Shown here: one piece after another, positions 5,810 through 11,204 of the stretch
Layout of the letters: every line of letters starts with the position of its first letter
Numbering within the stretch: the stretch's first letter is position 1
DNA from: Aquificaceae bacterium
GTDB taxonomy: Bacteria > Aquificota > Aquificia > Aquificales > Aquificaceae
DNA length: 11,204 nucleotides
NCBI GenBank assembly: GCA_027014185.1
Contig: JALWEK010000105.1
Coordinates: forward strand, 1-11,204
Direction of reading: 5' to 3'
Notes under the pieces: model-generated
Told to the model about the DNA's origin: nothing
The model's input: the letters and a program-made list of their open reading frames with translations, nothing else
Databases searched by the model: none
Translations under genes and position numbers: made by a program

Positions 5810-6575
5810 GATCCTCGTTTACGAGGCCATACTGCTCGTGATGGTAGCGGGGACCCTCCTCTTCGTGGCTTGGAAAAACAAAGGCATAAAGGAGCTTATC
5901 TGGTTCTTCGTCGGTATACTGGCGGTGACGCTATCGAGGGTTTACATATTCTTCGGCAGCGAGGCGATGGTTCCCTTCTTCTACGTAACTACCGCGGTGG
6001 GTTACTTCATGATAGCGGTCTCGGTTATAAAACTGGCCAACTACCTCAGATCCGTTAAGGTTCTCGAACACACGGCCTTCTACGATCCCCTAACGAAGGC
6101 TTACAACAGGAACTTCATAGAGGAGTACATAAAGGAGGAGGTTAAGAAGGCAAAAAGGTTAAAGGAGCAGTTCTGCATACTCCTGGTGGATCTCAACGAT
6201 TTCAAGCAGGTGAACGATAAGTACGGACACAACGCCGGAGACGTGGTCCTCAGGAGGGTAGTGGACGAGCTAAGGAAAAGGCTTCGGGAGTACGACATGA
6301 TAGCGAGATGGGGAGGGGATGAGTTCCTCGTGGTGCTCCCCGCCGAGAAGGAGACGAACATACTCGAGGTCGCCAACAGGCTGGTAAGCGACTTCGTTGT
6401 TAGTTACGAGGATGTGGACGTTACCCTCAGCGTGGGTTACGCCTGCTTTCCTATTGACGGCGCGGACCTCCAGAGGCTGATAGAGGTTGCGGACAGCAGG
6501 ATGTACAGATCGAAAACTATATTCAAAGAGGCGAAGAAGTATGCCGTGGACGATAAGGGTGAAGAGGAAGTTTAA
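5802..6575 (+). CDS. Membrane-bound diguanylate cyclase (GGDEF domain)
   Basis: This 257-aa protein has three hydrophobic segments (about 5-23, 32-51, 57-77), a short linker helix (78-90) and a complete GGDEF domain from FYDPLTKAYNR (93-103). The catalytic loop is RWGGDEF (169-175) with intact GGDEF at 171-175. The metal and substrate motifs LLVDLNDFKQVNDKYGHNAGD (127-147) are canonical, as is the later TLSVGYA (208-214). An allosteric inhibition site RxxD (Arg162 to Asp165) sits five residues before GGDEF, so product feedback is expected. It should make c-di-GMP from two GTP at the inner membrane face. The short membrane part has no known sensor-domain signature. No EAL or HD-GYP phosphodiesterase occurs in the window. 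It overlaps the upstream small gene by 8 bases and the PTPS-like gene by 35. Confidence 0.93.
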   Translation: MIKILVYEAILLVMVAGTLLFVAWKNKGIKELIWFFVGILAVTLSRVYIFFGSEAMVPFFYVTTAVGYFMIAVSVIKLANYLRSVKVLEHTAFYDPLTKAYNRNFIEEYIKEEVKKAKRLKEQFCILLVDLNDFKQVNDKYGHNAGDVVLRRVVDELRKRLREYDMIARWGGDEFLVVLPAEKETNILEVANRLVSDFVVSYEDVDVTLSVGYACFPIDGADLQRLIEVADSRMYRSKTIFKEAKKYAVDDKGEEEV

Positions 6576-6885
6576 CGCGGCCCACTTCCTTACAGACTAC
6601 CACGGGAGTCCAGAGCCACTTCACGGGCACACGTGGGAGGTAGAGGTTTACATAGAAGCAGAGGAACTCGATAGAGGCGGCATGGGTGTGGACTTCATAG
6701 AGATAGACAACTACCTTAAGGAACTCCTCCCCGACTACAAGCTCCTCAACGACATATTTGACTTCTCTCCGAGTGCAGAGAACGTGGCAAGATGGCTCTA
6801 CCGAGAGCTGAAGAAGAAGTACCCCACTTTAAAGAAGGTGGTCGTCTGGGAAACCGAGAACTGCGGGGCGGAGTACGTTGAATAG
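6541..6885 (+). CDS. 6-pyruvoyl-tetrahydropterin synthase-family protein, PTPS-III-like active site
   Basis: This 114-aa protein of the QueD/PTPS (COG0720) family acts on 7,8-dihydroneopterin triphosphate in related enzymes. The zinc ligands are visible: His15 (FNAAHF), His28 and His30 (LHGH). The pterin-anchoring glutamate is probably Glu104 (WETENC). The QueD catalytic cysteine, four residues before HGH, is a proline (Pro24). Glu25 is followed by Pro-Leu-His-Gly-His, which is the ExxHGH signature of PTPS-III, the type that replaces dihydroneopterin aldolase in folate synthesis in Plasmodium and some bacteria. The usual Asp-His pair appears as Asp65-Tyr66 (PDYKLLN), so the histidine also seems lost. 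I chose ATG 6541, which gives a normal N-terminus directly before the first strand. An upstream ATG at 6487 would add 18 residues that only shadow the cyclase gene. The gene overlaps the cyclase by 35 bases and pdxA by 8. An automatic pipeline would probably call this queD. Confidence 0.85.
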   Translation: MPWTIRVKRKFNAAHFLTDYHGSPEPLHGHTWEVEVYIEAEELDRGGMGVDFIEIDNYLKELLPDYKLLNDIFDFSPSAENVARWLYRELKKKYPTLKKVVVWETENCGAEYVE

Positions 6886-7843
6886 GATAGGGATAACTAT
6901 AGGAGACCCGGCCGGCGTAGGTCCGGAGCTGATAGTAAGGCTCTCGAGAAAGTTCGGAGGTGAGAACGCCTACGTAATATACGGGGAGGAGAAGGTACTC
7001 AGAGAGGCTATGGAGCTCTTGGGCGAGGAGCTTTTACACAGGAAGGTGAATACCATCGGTGAGGTAAACGGTCCCGGGGTTTACCTGATGGATCTGAACA
7101 TATGTAGCGTGTCCCGTCCCGAGCCCTCCCTGACGTCAGGCAAGGTAGCGGTTGCGTACCTGGCGAGGGCCGTGGCCGACGCCGTCTGCGGGAACATAGA
7201 TGGCATACTCACCATGCCCCTGAACAAGTTCTGGGCGAAAAGGGCGGGCTTCAGCTACGAAGGGCAGACGGAGTACCTGGCACAGGCCACGAGCAGCAGA
7301 GACTACGCCATGATGCTGTACTCGGAAAGTATAAAGGTAGTTCTCCTTTCCACACACGTTCCCCTATCCGCAGTGCCGAACCTCGTCAAGAAGGAGAGCG
7401 TCAAGGCGAAGGTAGAACTGATAGTTAGGGAGTTCAAAAGGCTCTTCAAAAGGGAGCCTAAGATAGGGGTACTAGGCCTCAACCCCCATGCAGGTGAGGG
7501 AGGGGAAGTAGGCCGGGAGGACGTGGAGGAGATACTCCCTGCGGTGGAAGAGTTGAAGGTAGCTGGCTTCAGGGTAGAGGGCCCATTGGTTCCGGACACG
7601 GCCTTCCTCAAAAGGGAGGACTACGACGTTTTCCTCTGCATGTACCACGATCAGGGTCTCATACCCTTCAAGCTCCTCGCCTTCAAGGAGGGTGTGAACC
7701 TTACACTGGGCATACCCTTTCCCAGAACATCCCCGGACCACGGGACGGCCTACGATATAGCCTGGAAGGGTATAGCCGATCCCACCTCGAGCGAGAAGGC
7801 TCTTGAACTTTTGGAGGAGCTGGTTCACAATCTAAAGGGATGA
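6878..7843 (+). CDS. pdxA: 4-hydroxythreonine-4-phosphate dehydrogenase
   Basis: PdxA oxidises 4-phosphohydroxy-L-threonine with NAD(P)+ in the DXP-dependent route to pyridoxal phosphate. The product joins 1-deoxyxylulose phosphate through PdxJ, which is not in the window. The 321-aa length is typical. Signatures are GDPAGVGPEL (9-18), TMPLNK (112-117), GQTEYLA (129-135), STHVPLSAVP (158-167), GLNPHAGEGGEVG (200-212), MYHDQGLIPFK (255-265) and TLGIPFPRTSPDHGTAYDIA (276-295). The metal-binding histidines are His160, His204 and His257. One departure is that the substrate-contacting His-Thr of E. coli PdxA (GHTE) is Gln-Thr here (Gln130). The start is TTG at 6878, overlapping the upstream stop by 8 bases, with GGAG four bases before it. 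No ATG or GTG would leave the N-terminal MNRIGITIGD strand intact. Translation is probably coupled to the upstream gene. Confidence 0.95.
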   Translation: MNRIGITIGDPAGVGPELIVRLSRKFGGENAYVIYGEEKVLREAMELLGEELLHRKVNTIGEVNGPGVYLMDLNICSVSRPEPSLTSGKVAVAYLARAVADAVCGNIDGILTMPLNKFWAKRAGFSYEGQTEYLAQATSSRDYAMMLYSESIKVVLLSTHVPLSAVPNLVKKESVKAKVELIVREFKRLFKREPKIGVLGLNPHAGEGGEVGREDVEEILPAVEELKVAGFRVEGPLVPDTAFLKREDYDVFLCMYHDQGLIPFKLLAFKEGVNLTLGIPFPRTSPDHGTAYDIAWKGIADPTSSEKALELLEELVHNLKG

Positions 7844-8064
7844 GGAACCTTATCTACGTCCTTCTGTTCCTCTTGGCCTTCGGCCTGTCCTTTTACTTCT
7901 TTATGATCAACTCTGAGCAATCCGTGTCTCTCGAGCTCTGGGGAGGGAAGAGAACCCCCGAGCTTCCCGTAGGTCTCGTTGTCCTTGCAGCCTTCTTCCT
8001 GGGGTTTATACTCGGAATGATGTTCTTGCCCTTGACTTACGTCATAAAGAGGCTATCTTCATGA
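7840..8064 (+). CDS. LapA-domain small inner-membrane protein
   Basis: This 74-aa protein has two membrane helices (about 4-22 and 45-68) joined by a short loop containing NSEQSVSLELWGGK (24-37), the characteristic LapA/DUF1049 pattern (helix, N-x-V-x-L short strand, second helix with Gly-x-x-x-Gly, here GFILGMM 55-61). In E. coli the LapA/LapB pair is tied to control of lipopolysaccharide assembly through LpxC turnover. Whether this homologue does the same is unknown, and no lapB-like TPR gene follows. The ATG overlaps the pdxA stop (ATGA), so it is the last member of the overlapping chain. The protein ends in a basic tail (KRLSS). Confidence 0.8.
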   Translation: MRNLIYVLLFLLAFGLSFYFFMINSEQSVSLELWGGKRTPELPVGLVVLAAFFLGFILGMMFLPLTYVIKRLSS

Positions 8065-8089
8065 AGTATCTTATAAGCAAATCCTTATA

Positions 8090-8097
8090 AAGGAGGT
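8090..8097 (+). promoter_or_regulatory. Perfect Shine-Dalgarno for the ErpA/IscA gene
   Basis: AAGGAGGT ends 7 bases before the ATG at 8105 and is fully complementary to the 3' end of bacterial 16S rRNA. It stands out in a window where most genes start by overlap or have no Shine-Dalgarno, and predicts high translation of the Fe-S carrier. Confidence 0.85.
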
Positions 8098-8104
8098 CAG
8101 AAGT

Positions 8105-8458
8105 ATGCAAGAGCAGCAGCAGACTACGATGGTATTTAAGGTTACAGAAAAGGCCGCTGAGGAGATCCTCAAGGTTGCTAAGGAGAACAACATAGAGAAC
8201 CCCATTCTCAGGGTCAGGGTCGTTCCCGGTGGATGCTCAGGCTTCCAGTATGCTATGGGCTTCGACGACACCATAGAGGAAGGGGATCACGTGTTCGAAC
8301 AGGGAGGCGTTAAGGTCGTCATAGATGCCTTCTCGATGCCTTACGTGAACGGCGCCGAGCTCGACTACGTGGTTGACTTCATGGGCGGCGGCTTCACAAT
8401 CAGGAACCCGAACGCTACCGGCTCCTGCGGCTGCGGAAGCTCCTTCAGCTGCGGTTAA
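8105..8458 (+). CDS. erpA: A-type iron-sulfur cluster carrier (IscA/ErpA/HesB family)
   Basis: This 117-aa protein binds and hands on Fe-S clusters to apoproteins in the cytoplasm. The three family cysteines are present: Cys44 in PGGCSGFQY (41-49), then Cys108 and Cys110 in GSCGCGSSF (106-114). A fourth cysteine (Cys116) lies in the last residues. The core is standard from FKVTEKAAEEI (11-21) through LRVRVVPGG (35-43), VVIDAFSMPYVNGAELDYV (71-89) and DFMGGGFTIRNPNA (91-104). The sequence is very close, from memory, to the A. aeolicus IscA whose structure was solved, which is my strongest taxonomic clue. Whether the symbol should be erpA or iscA is not settled by sequence. The neat SD at 8090 fixes the start. 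It lies 40 bases after the LapA gene in the same direction and is followed by a terminator. TrpRS in the upstream chain is a plausible Fe-S client, by inference. Confidence 0.95.
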   Translation: MQEQQQTTMVFKVTEKAAEEILKVAKENNIENPILRVRVVPGGCSGFQYAMGFDDTIEEGDHVFEQGGVKVVIDAFSMPYVNGAELDYVVDFMGGGFTIRNPNATGSCGCGSSFSCG

Positions 8459-8464
8459 TAAAGG

Positions 8465-8487
8465 ACCGCCCTACCCGGGCGGTTTTC
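8465..8487 (+). terminator. Rho-independent terminator after erpA
   Basis: ACCGCCC (8465-8471) pairs perfectly with GGGCGGT (8477-8483) around the five-base loop TACCC. The downstream arm runs into TTTT then CTCTT. It lies 6 bases after the erpA stop and closes the plus-strand unit. On the minus strand the hairpin is followed by CCTTTATTA, a weaker T-rich tail, so it may also end the folP-cdaA-ybbR transcript. The last codons of the ybbR gene lie inside the structure. Confidence 0.85.
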
Positions 8488-8860
8488 TCTTAACAAAAAC
8501 CCTGATCACCGGCGGGTCCACGCTCGCCGGATGTATAAGGAATGGAACCCTCGTTTCAGTCCTCACCCTTAACTTATAACTCCCCGGCTTTTCTATGCTG
8601 GAAACATCGACGTAGGCCCTCACCTTCTCTATCATCTTGGAGAGCAGGAGTCTCTCCACCACATAGACCGTTACGCTCACCCTCTCCGGCCTAACCCTGT
8701 ACACGAACTCTGGCCTTTCGTTCCTGACCTCCACGTACCTGGACACCGTTATGGCCGTTCTGGAACCGAAGTTGACCACGCTCCAGAGTGATACCGATAT
8801 AACGAGTGCCGTTAGCTTGTACCTCCAGTCCCTTACGAATATCTCCCTAAGAAGCCTCAT
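8471..8860 (-). CDS. Short YbbR/CdaR-like membrane-anchored protein
   Basis: This 129-aa protein has a basic N-terminus (RLLREIFVRDWRYK, 2-15), one membrane helix (about 16-31, ending in LWSVVNFG) and a single extracytoplasmic YbbR-type beta repeat. The repeat includes ITVSRYVEVRN (37-47), VYRVRPERVSVTVYV (53-67), VRAYVDVSSIEKPGSYKLRV (80-99) and a closing VDPPVIRVFVK strand (114-124). In Firmicutes CdaR, which usually has several such repeats, binds and regulates the diadenylate cyclase CdaA. Here the gene directly follows cdaA with a 14-base overlap, supporting that partnership, but it is reduced to one repeat. The ATG at 8860 is clear. The stop and last four codons lie within the terminator hairpin shared with erpA. 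Confidence 0.86.
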   Translation of the reverse strand: MRLLREIFVRDWRYKLTALVISVSLWSVVNFGSRTAITVSRYVEVRNERPEFVYRVRPERVSVTVYVVERLLLSKMIEKVRAYVDVSSIEKPGSYKLRVRTETRVPFLIHPASVDPPVIRVFVKRKPPG

Positions 8861-9617
8861 CTTTCAACCCCAGAAGTTGGCTTAGTCTATCCCTCAGTAT
8901 CTCGGGATCCAGGTTCCTCTCGAGCCTCCCCTCCACGGCGAGGGAGATCTCCCCAGTCTCCTCAGAGACCACTATCGATATGGCATCGCTCTCTTCGCTT
9001 ATGCCCAGGGCTGCCCTATGCCTCGTGCCGTACTTCTTCGGAAGATCGGCAGACTTGGATAGGGGCAGAACGCACGAGGCGAAGGCTATCCTCTCACCCC
9101 TTATCACCACAGCCCCGTCGTGCAGCGGGGTCATGGGGTAGAAGATGGTTATCAGAAGCTCGACCGATATGGTAGCATCTATATACACACATCCCTCGAT
9201 TATATCCTCTATGTTCTGGTACCTTTCCACCACTATCAGGGCCCCTATCTGCCTGTCGGACATGAACCTGCAGGCCCTGACTATCCTCTCTATAGTTCTC
9301 TCCTCCACCGAGGCGAGCTTTATTACCTTCGTCCTTTCACCTATCCTGGCCAGGGCCCTCCTTATCTCGGGCTGGAATACGACCACTATGGCGAACAATC
9401 CCAGGGTCCAGAGCTTCTCGAATATCCAGGAGAGGGTCCTGAGTTGCACTATCTCGGCCAGAAACCAGAGGACCCCTATCAGTATCAGAGCCCTCAGGAT
9501 CTGAAAGCCTTTGGTTACAACGAGGAAGTAGATTATCCCGTACACGAATACCGCTACGGCGAGTATGTCTATAAGGTCCCTTAAGCCGAAGAGCTCCCTG
9601 AGGAGATCAAACAGCAT
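8847..9617 (-). CDS. cdaA: Diadenylate cyclase CdaA (c-di-AMP synthase)
   Basis: This enzyme makes c-di-AMP from two ATP at the inner membrane. The 256-aa length matches CdaA. There are three N-terminal helices (about 15-33, 39-57, 66-82) with the VVVFQPEIRRALARIG segment (78-93) that opens the DAC domain. The catalytic motifs are intact: PLHDGAVVIRG (164-174, DGA at 167-169) and KKYGTRHRAALGISEESDAISIVVSEETG (194-222, RHR at 199-201). In many bacteria c-di-AMP controls potassium and osmolyte transport and cell-wall homeostasis; the targets here are unknown. The gene lies between folP (11-base overlap) and the YbbR-like gene (14-base overlap), one transcription unit on the minus strand. The Firmicutes order cdaA-cdaR-glmM is only partly kept: no glmM follows before the terminator. 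No c-di-AMP phosphodiesterase is seen. Confidence 0.96.
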   Translation of the reverse strand: MLFDLLRELFGLRDLIDILAVAVFVYGIIYFLVVTKGFQILRALILIGVLWFLAEIVQLRTLSWIFEKLWTLGLFAIVVVFQPEIRRALARIGERTKVIKLASVEERTIERIVRACRFMSDRQIGALIVVERYQNIEDIIEGCVYIDATISVELLITIFYPMTPLHDGAVVIRGERIAFASCVLPLSKSADLPKKYGTRHRAALGISEESDAISIVVSEETGEISLAVEGRLERNLDPEILRDRLSQLLGLKDEAS

Positions 9618-10800
9618 CGTATGTCCTCACCGCATCCAGGAGCGCGAGAAACTCCCTCGTCTCCTTAACATCATGCACCCTGACTATCTGTGCTCCCTGG
9701 AGCACCGCAGGAGCTACCGCCCCAAGGCTACCGTAGAGCCTCTCCCTCGGCTCTGTCTGCCTGTTGAGGAAACCTTCCAGTATAAGCCCTATGAAAGACT
9801 TCCTCGAGACCCCAACCATCAGGGGTTTTCCCAGGATCTTAAGCTCCTCGAACCTTCTCAGGATCTCCACGTTGTGTTCCGGGAGCTTCCCGAAGCCTAT
9901 CCCGGGGTCGAGGATAAGGTTTTCCACCCTTCTGTAGCCGGTTTCCAGGAGTTTTTTTACCCTATCCTCAAGCCAGGTCTTTATCTCCCCGACGACGTCC
10001 TCATAGACTATCGGCTCGGTCTTCCAGGTCTCAGGCCTCCCCTTTATGTGGTTTATAACATACGGACAGTTGTACTGGGAAACGATGCCAAGCATCCTTT
10101 CATCGAAGGTTCCACCGCTTATATCGTTTATGATGTCCGCTCCCTCCTCAAGACACGCCCTCGCCACCTCGGACTTGTATGTGTCTATCGATATCCAGGC
10201 TTCTGGGAGCTCCTTCCTTACCAGTTTCAGAACGGGAAGGACCCTTTTAAGCTCTTCTTCTGCACTTACCCTCTCAGAACCGGGCCTGGTGGACTCACCA
10301 CCTATGTCTATTATCTCCGCCCCCTCCTCGTGCATCTGGACCGCCCTTCTGAGGGCGTCTTCTGGTTTCTCGTAGAGCCCTCCATCTGAAAAGGAATCGG
10401 GGGTGACGTTCAGGACGCCCATTATCGCCGTCTTTAGTCCGAGTGGAAGTATCTTTCTGTTGTACTGGAGCTGGAAGCTCTTTCTCCTGAACCTTATAAA
10501 GGCCTCAAGTATCTCCCTCGCGAGAGCCTTCGTCTCAGGATAGCTCACAAGCTCGGAACAGAAGTTCCTTATGCTCGCCTCACTCCCGCAGAGGGCGAAC
10601 TTGTTTCCGTTCGAGAAAACGGATATAGAGCTCTTCTGGGCGGAGAGGAAGATGGGCTCGGGGTTTTCCGAGAACTCGAAGTAGATGCAGTGGAATATTC
10701 CCTCAAAGGCCCTCTCCTCGGCCTCCTTGAAGAAGATCCCTACCCTTTCCTTTAGGAACTTGTAAAAGTGGTCTTTGTCGGAGAAGTGTTTTATGAGCAT
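9607..10800 (-). CDS. folP: Dihydropteroate synthase with a 125-residue N-terminal extension
   Basis: FolP joins p-aminobenzoate to 6-hydroxymethyl-7,8-dihydropterin diphosphate to make dihydropteroate, the step blocked by sulfonamides. The TIM-barrel part is complete: GVLNVTPDSFSDGG (128-141), GGESTRPG (167-174), SIDTYKSEVA (204-213), NDISGG (225-230), HIKGRP (251-256), DPGIGFGK (298-305), VGVSRKSFIG (329-338) and RVHDV (374-378). All family residues I can check are there. The protein is 397 aa against about 270-285 for the classical enzyme. The extra N-terminus (1-125) includes a mixed alpha/beta stretch with Cys38, Cys71 and Cys81; its function is unknown to me, although long FolP forms occur in other deep-branching bacteria. 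The ATG at 10800 has no Shine-Dalgarno but a TAAAAT six bases upstream. It overlaps cdaA by 11 bases. Confidence 0.96.
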   Translation of the reverse strand: MLIKHFSDKDHFYKFLKERVGIFFKEAEERAFEGIFHCIYFEFSENPEPIFLSAQKSSISVFSNGNKFALCGSEASIRNFCSELVSYPETKALAREILEAFIRFRRKSFQLQYNRKILPLGLKTAIMGVLNVTPDSFSDGGLYEKPEDALRRAVQMHEEGAEIIDIGGESTRPGSERVSAEEELKRVLPVLKLVRKELPEAWISIDTYKSEVARACLEEGADIINDISGGTFDERMLGIVSQYNCPYVINHIKGRPETWKTEPIVYEDVVGEIKTWLEDRVKKLLETGYRRVENLILDPGIGFGKLPEHNVEILRRFEELKILGKPLMVGVSRKSFIGLILEGFLNRQTEPRERLYGSLGAVAPAVLQGAQIVRVHDVKETREFLALLDAVRTYDAV

Positions 10801-10806
10801 GTAATT

Positions 10807-10812
10807 ATTTTA
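10807..10812 (-). promoter_or_regulatory. Candidate -10 element for folP
   Basis: On the minus strand TAAAAT ends six bases before the folP ATG, in a 26-base gap after the flavin-reductase-like gene. The only purine-rich stretch (GAGGAAG) is more than 20 bases upstream, too far for ribosome binding. No -35 is apparent at the right distance. The hexamer and spacing match those before trpS. Confidence 0.35.
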
Positions 10813-10826
10813 AAGGTTGGTCTTCC

Positions 10827-11204
10827 TCAGACCTTGAGCAAACCCTCGGGAACCACCCTCAGGTAGTATCTCCCGCCGAGCCTTCCAACCACCCTGTACT
10901 TCCCGTAATCTACCCTGTATTCCCCGTCGAGTATCCCATCCTCAACGTTTATAAGTAGAGCCTCTCCAAGTATCAGATGCATGTCGTAAACCTTCTCGTG
11001 TTTAAACAGCCTGCACTCAAAGGAGACCTTGGCCTCTTTTATCCTCGGAGCCTTAACTAGCTTCGAGGGCTCCGGTGTGAGCCCAGCCCTCTCAAACTCA
11101 TCCACCTCCGGAGGGAACTCCTCCCCCGTTATGAGCATCTTCTCAAAGAGATCTTCCGTCACCAGGTTCACCACGAACTCACCGCTGTCGAGTACGCCCC
11201 TGAC
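10827..11204 (-). CDS. Flavin reductase-like (FMN-binding split barrel) protein, N-terminus outside window
   Basis: This is the C-terminal part of a flavoredoxin/flavin reductase-like domain protein. The frame stays open to the end of the window, and the ten codons before the GTG at 11174 read VRGVLDSGEF, which continues the family pattern. That GTG is therefore internal. Visible features are GEFVVNLVTE around the edge, the segment PPEVDEFERAGLTPEPSKLVKAPRI (numbered from the GTG, 21-45), KVSFECRL (49-56), MHLILGEALLINVEDGIL (65-82) and RLGGRYYLRV (98-107), the last matching the LGGxxY ending of the family. Such proteins bind FMN and reduce flavins or ferric compounds with NAD(P)H. The substrate here cannot be told. 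It lies upstream of folP in the same direction with a 26-base gap. Confidence 0.85.
   Translation of the reverse strand, partial: VRGVLDSGEFVVNLVTEDLFEKMLITGEEFPPEVDEFERAGLTPEPSKLVKAPRIKEAKVSFECRLFKHEKVYDMHLILGEALLINVEDGILDGEYRVDYGKYRVVGRLGGRYYLRVVPEGLLKV

Noticed and set aside
6487..6540. Upstream ATG that would lengthen the PTPS-like protein by 18 residues
   Set aside because: The added residues are basic and unlike the family N-terminus, and they lie wholly inside the cyclase gene. ATG 6541 gives the expected length and first strand.
8032..8077. TTGACT (8032-8037) and TATAAG (8072-8077) as a promoter for the Fe-S carrier gene
   Set aside because: The spacing is 34 bases, twice the usual, and no other -35 fits. 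A separate promoter for that gene remains unproven.
8061..8090. Nine-codon reading frame (MKYLISKSL) starting in an ATGA overlap with the LapA-like gene
   Set aside because: It is too short to judge, with no Shine-Dalgarno of its own. It is probably chance, though an upstream leader peptide for the Fe-S carrier gene cannot be excluded.
8509..8530. Inverted repeat CCGGCG/CGCCGG with a 10-base loop
   Set aside because: It lies within the YbbR-like coding sequence and no T-tract follows in either direction, so it is most likely chance in GC-rich coding DNA.
9120..9584. Plus-strand open frame (154 codons) opposite cdaA
   Set aside because: It is a shadow of cdaA: very Tyr/Pro/Gly-rich, no ribosome site, no motif.
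9565..10389. Long plus-strand open frame (274 codons) opposite folP
   Set aside because: It is antisense to a complete folP with every family motif. Its translation is low-complexity (many Pro, Leu, Tyr, Arg) with no recognisable domain, as expected from a biased codon set read on the other strand.

Overview
The window is bacterial chromosome, almost certainly from a thermophilic member of the Aquificota (Aquifex/Hydrogenobacter/Thermocrinis relatives). The pointers are heavy use of ATA (Ile) and AGG/AGA (Arg) codons, very tight packing with overlapping genes, and an A-type Fe-S carrier that closely matches, from memory, the structurally studied IscA of Aquifex aeolicus. Hand counts of single 60-base lines give about 57% GC in pyrD, against about 40-43% in the toxin-antitoxin pair and in parts of the membrane-protein gene at 614-1810. 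All genes are chromosomal housekeeping or regulatory types. I see no rRNA, tRNA, CRISPR array or insertion sequence, and no gap above 60 bases between genes.

Layout. (1) 1-617: the 3' part of queC (preQ0 synthase), running into a convergent gene for a seven-helix membrane protein with a beta-rich, arrestin-like middle domain (614-1810, minus). The two stop codons share one TTAA. (2) 1849-2790: pyrD, divergent from the membrane protein. (3) 2787-3315: a small AT-rich island holding a ribbon-helix-helix antitoxin and a RelE/ParE-type toxin. It has its own promoter and a near-perfect 18-bp operator between the -35 and -10 elements. (4) 3340-8064: seven genes on the plus strand, each touching or overlapping the next: trpS, membrane-anchored PHP phosphoesterase, an unknown 80-aa protein, a membrane diguanylate cyclase, a 6-pyruvoyl-tetrahydropterin-synthase-like protein, pdxA and a LapA-like membrane protein. 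(5) 8105-8458: the erpA/iscA-type carrier with a perfect Shine-Dalgarno and a rho-independent terminator. (6) 8471-11204, minus strand: a flavin-reductase-like gene (cut by the window end), then folP, cdaA (c-di-AMP synthase) and a short YbbR/CdaR-like gene, converging on the same terminator.

How it fits together. Cofactor and precursor metabolism dominates: preQ0, pyrimidine, PLP, folate and Fe-S. Two cyclic-dinucleotide synthases (c-di-GMP type and c-di-AMP type) are present. Three points deserve attention. The TrpRS carries an exact C-x22-C-x6-C-x2-C [4Fe-4S] motif plus a large internal insertion. The QueD-like protein has the Glu-x2-His-Gly-His signature of the PTPS-III folate-pathway enzymes instead of the QueD cysteine, so a plain queD label is probably wrong. 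Four unit-leading genes lack a Shine-Dalgarno and have a -10-like hexamer 6-10 bases before the ATG, suggesting leaderless mRNAs.
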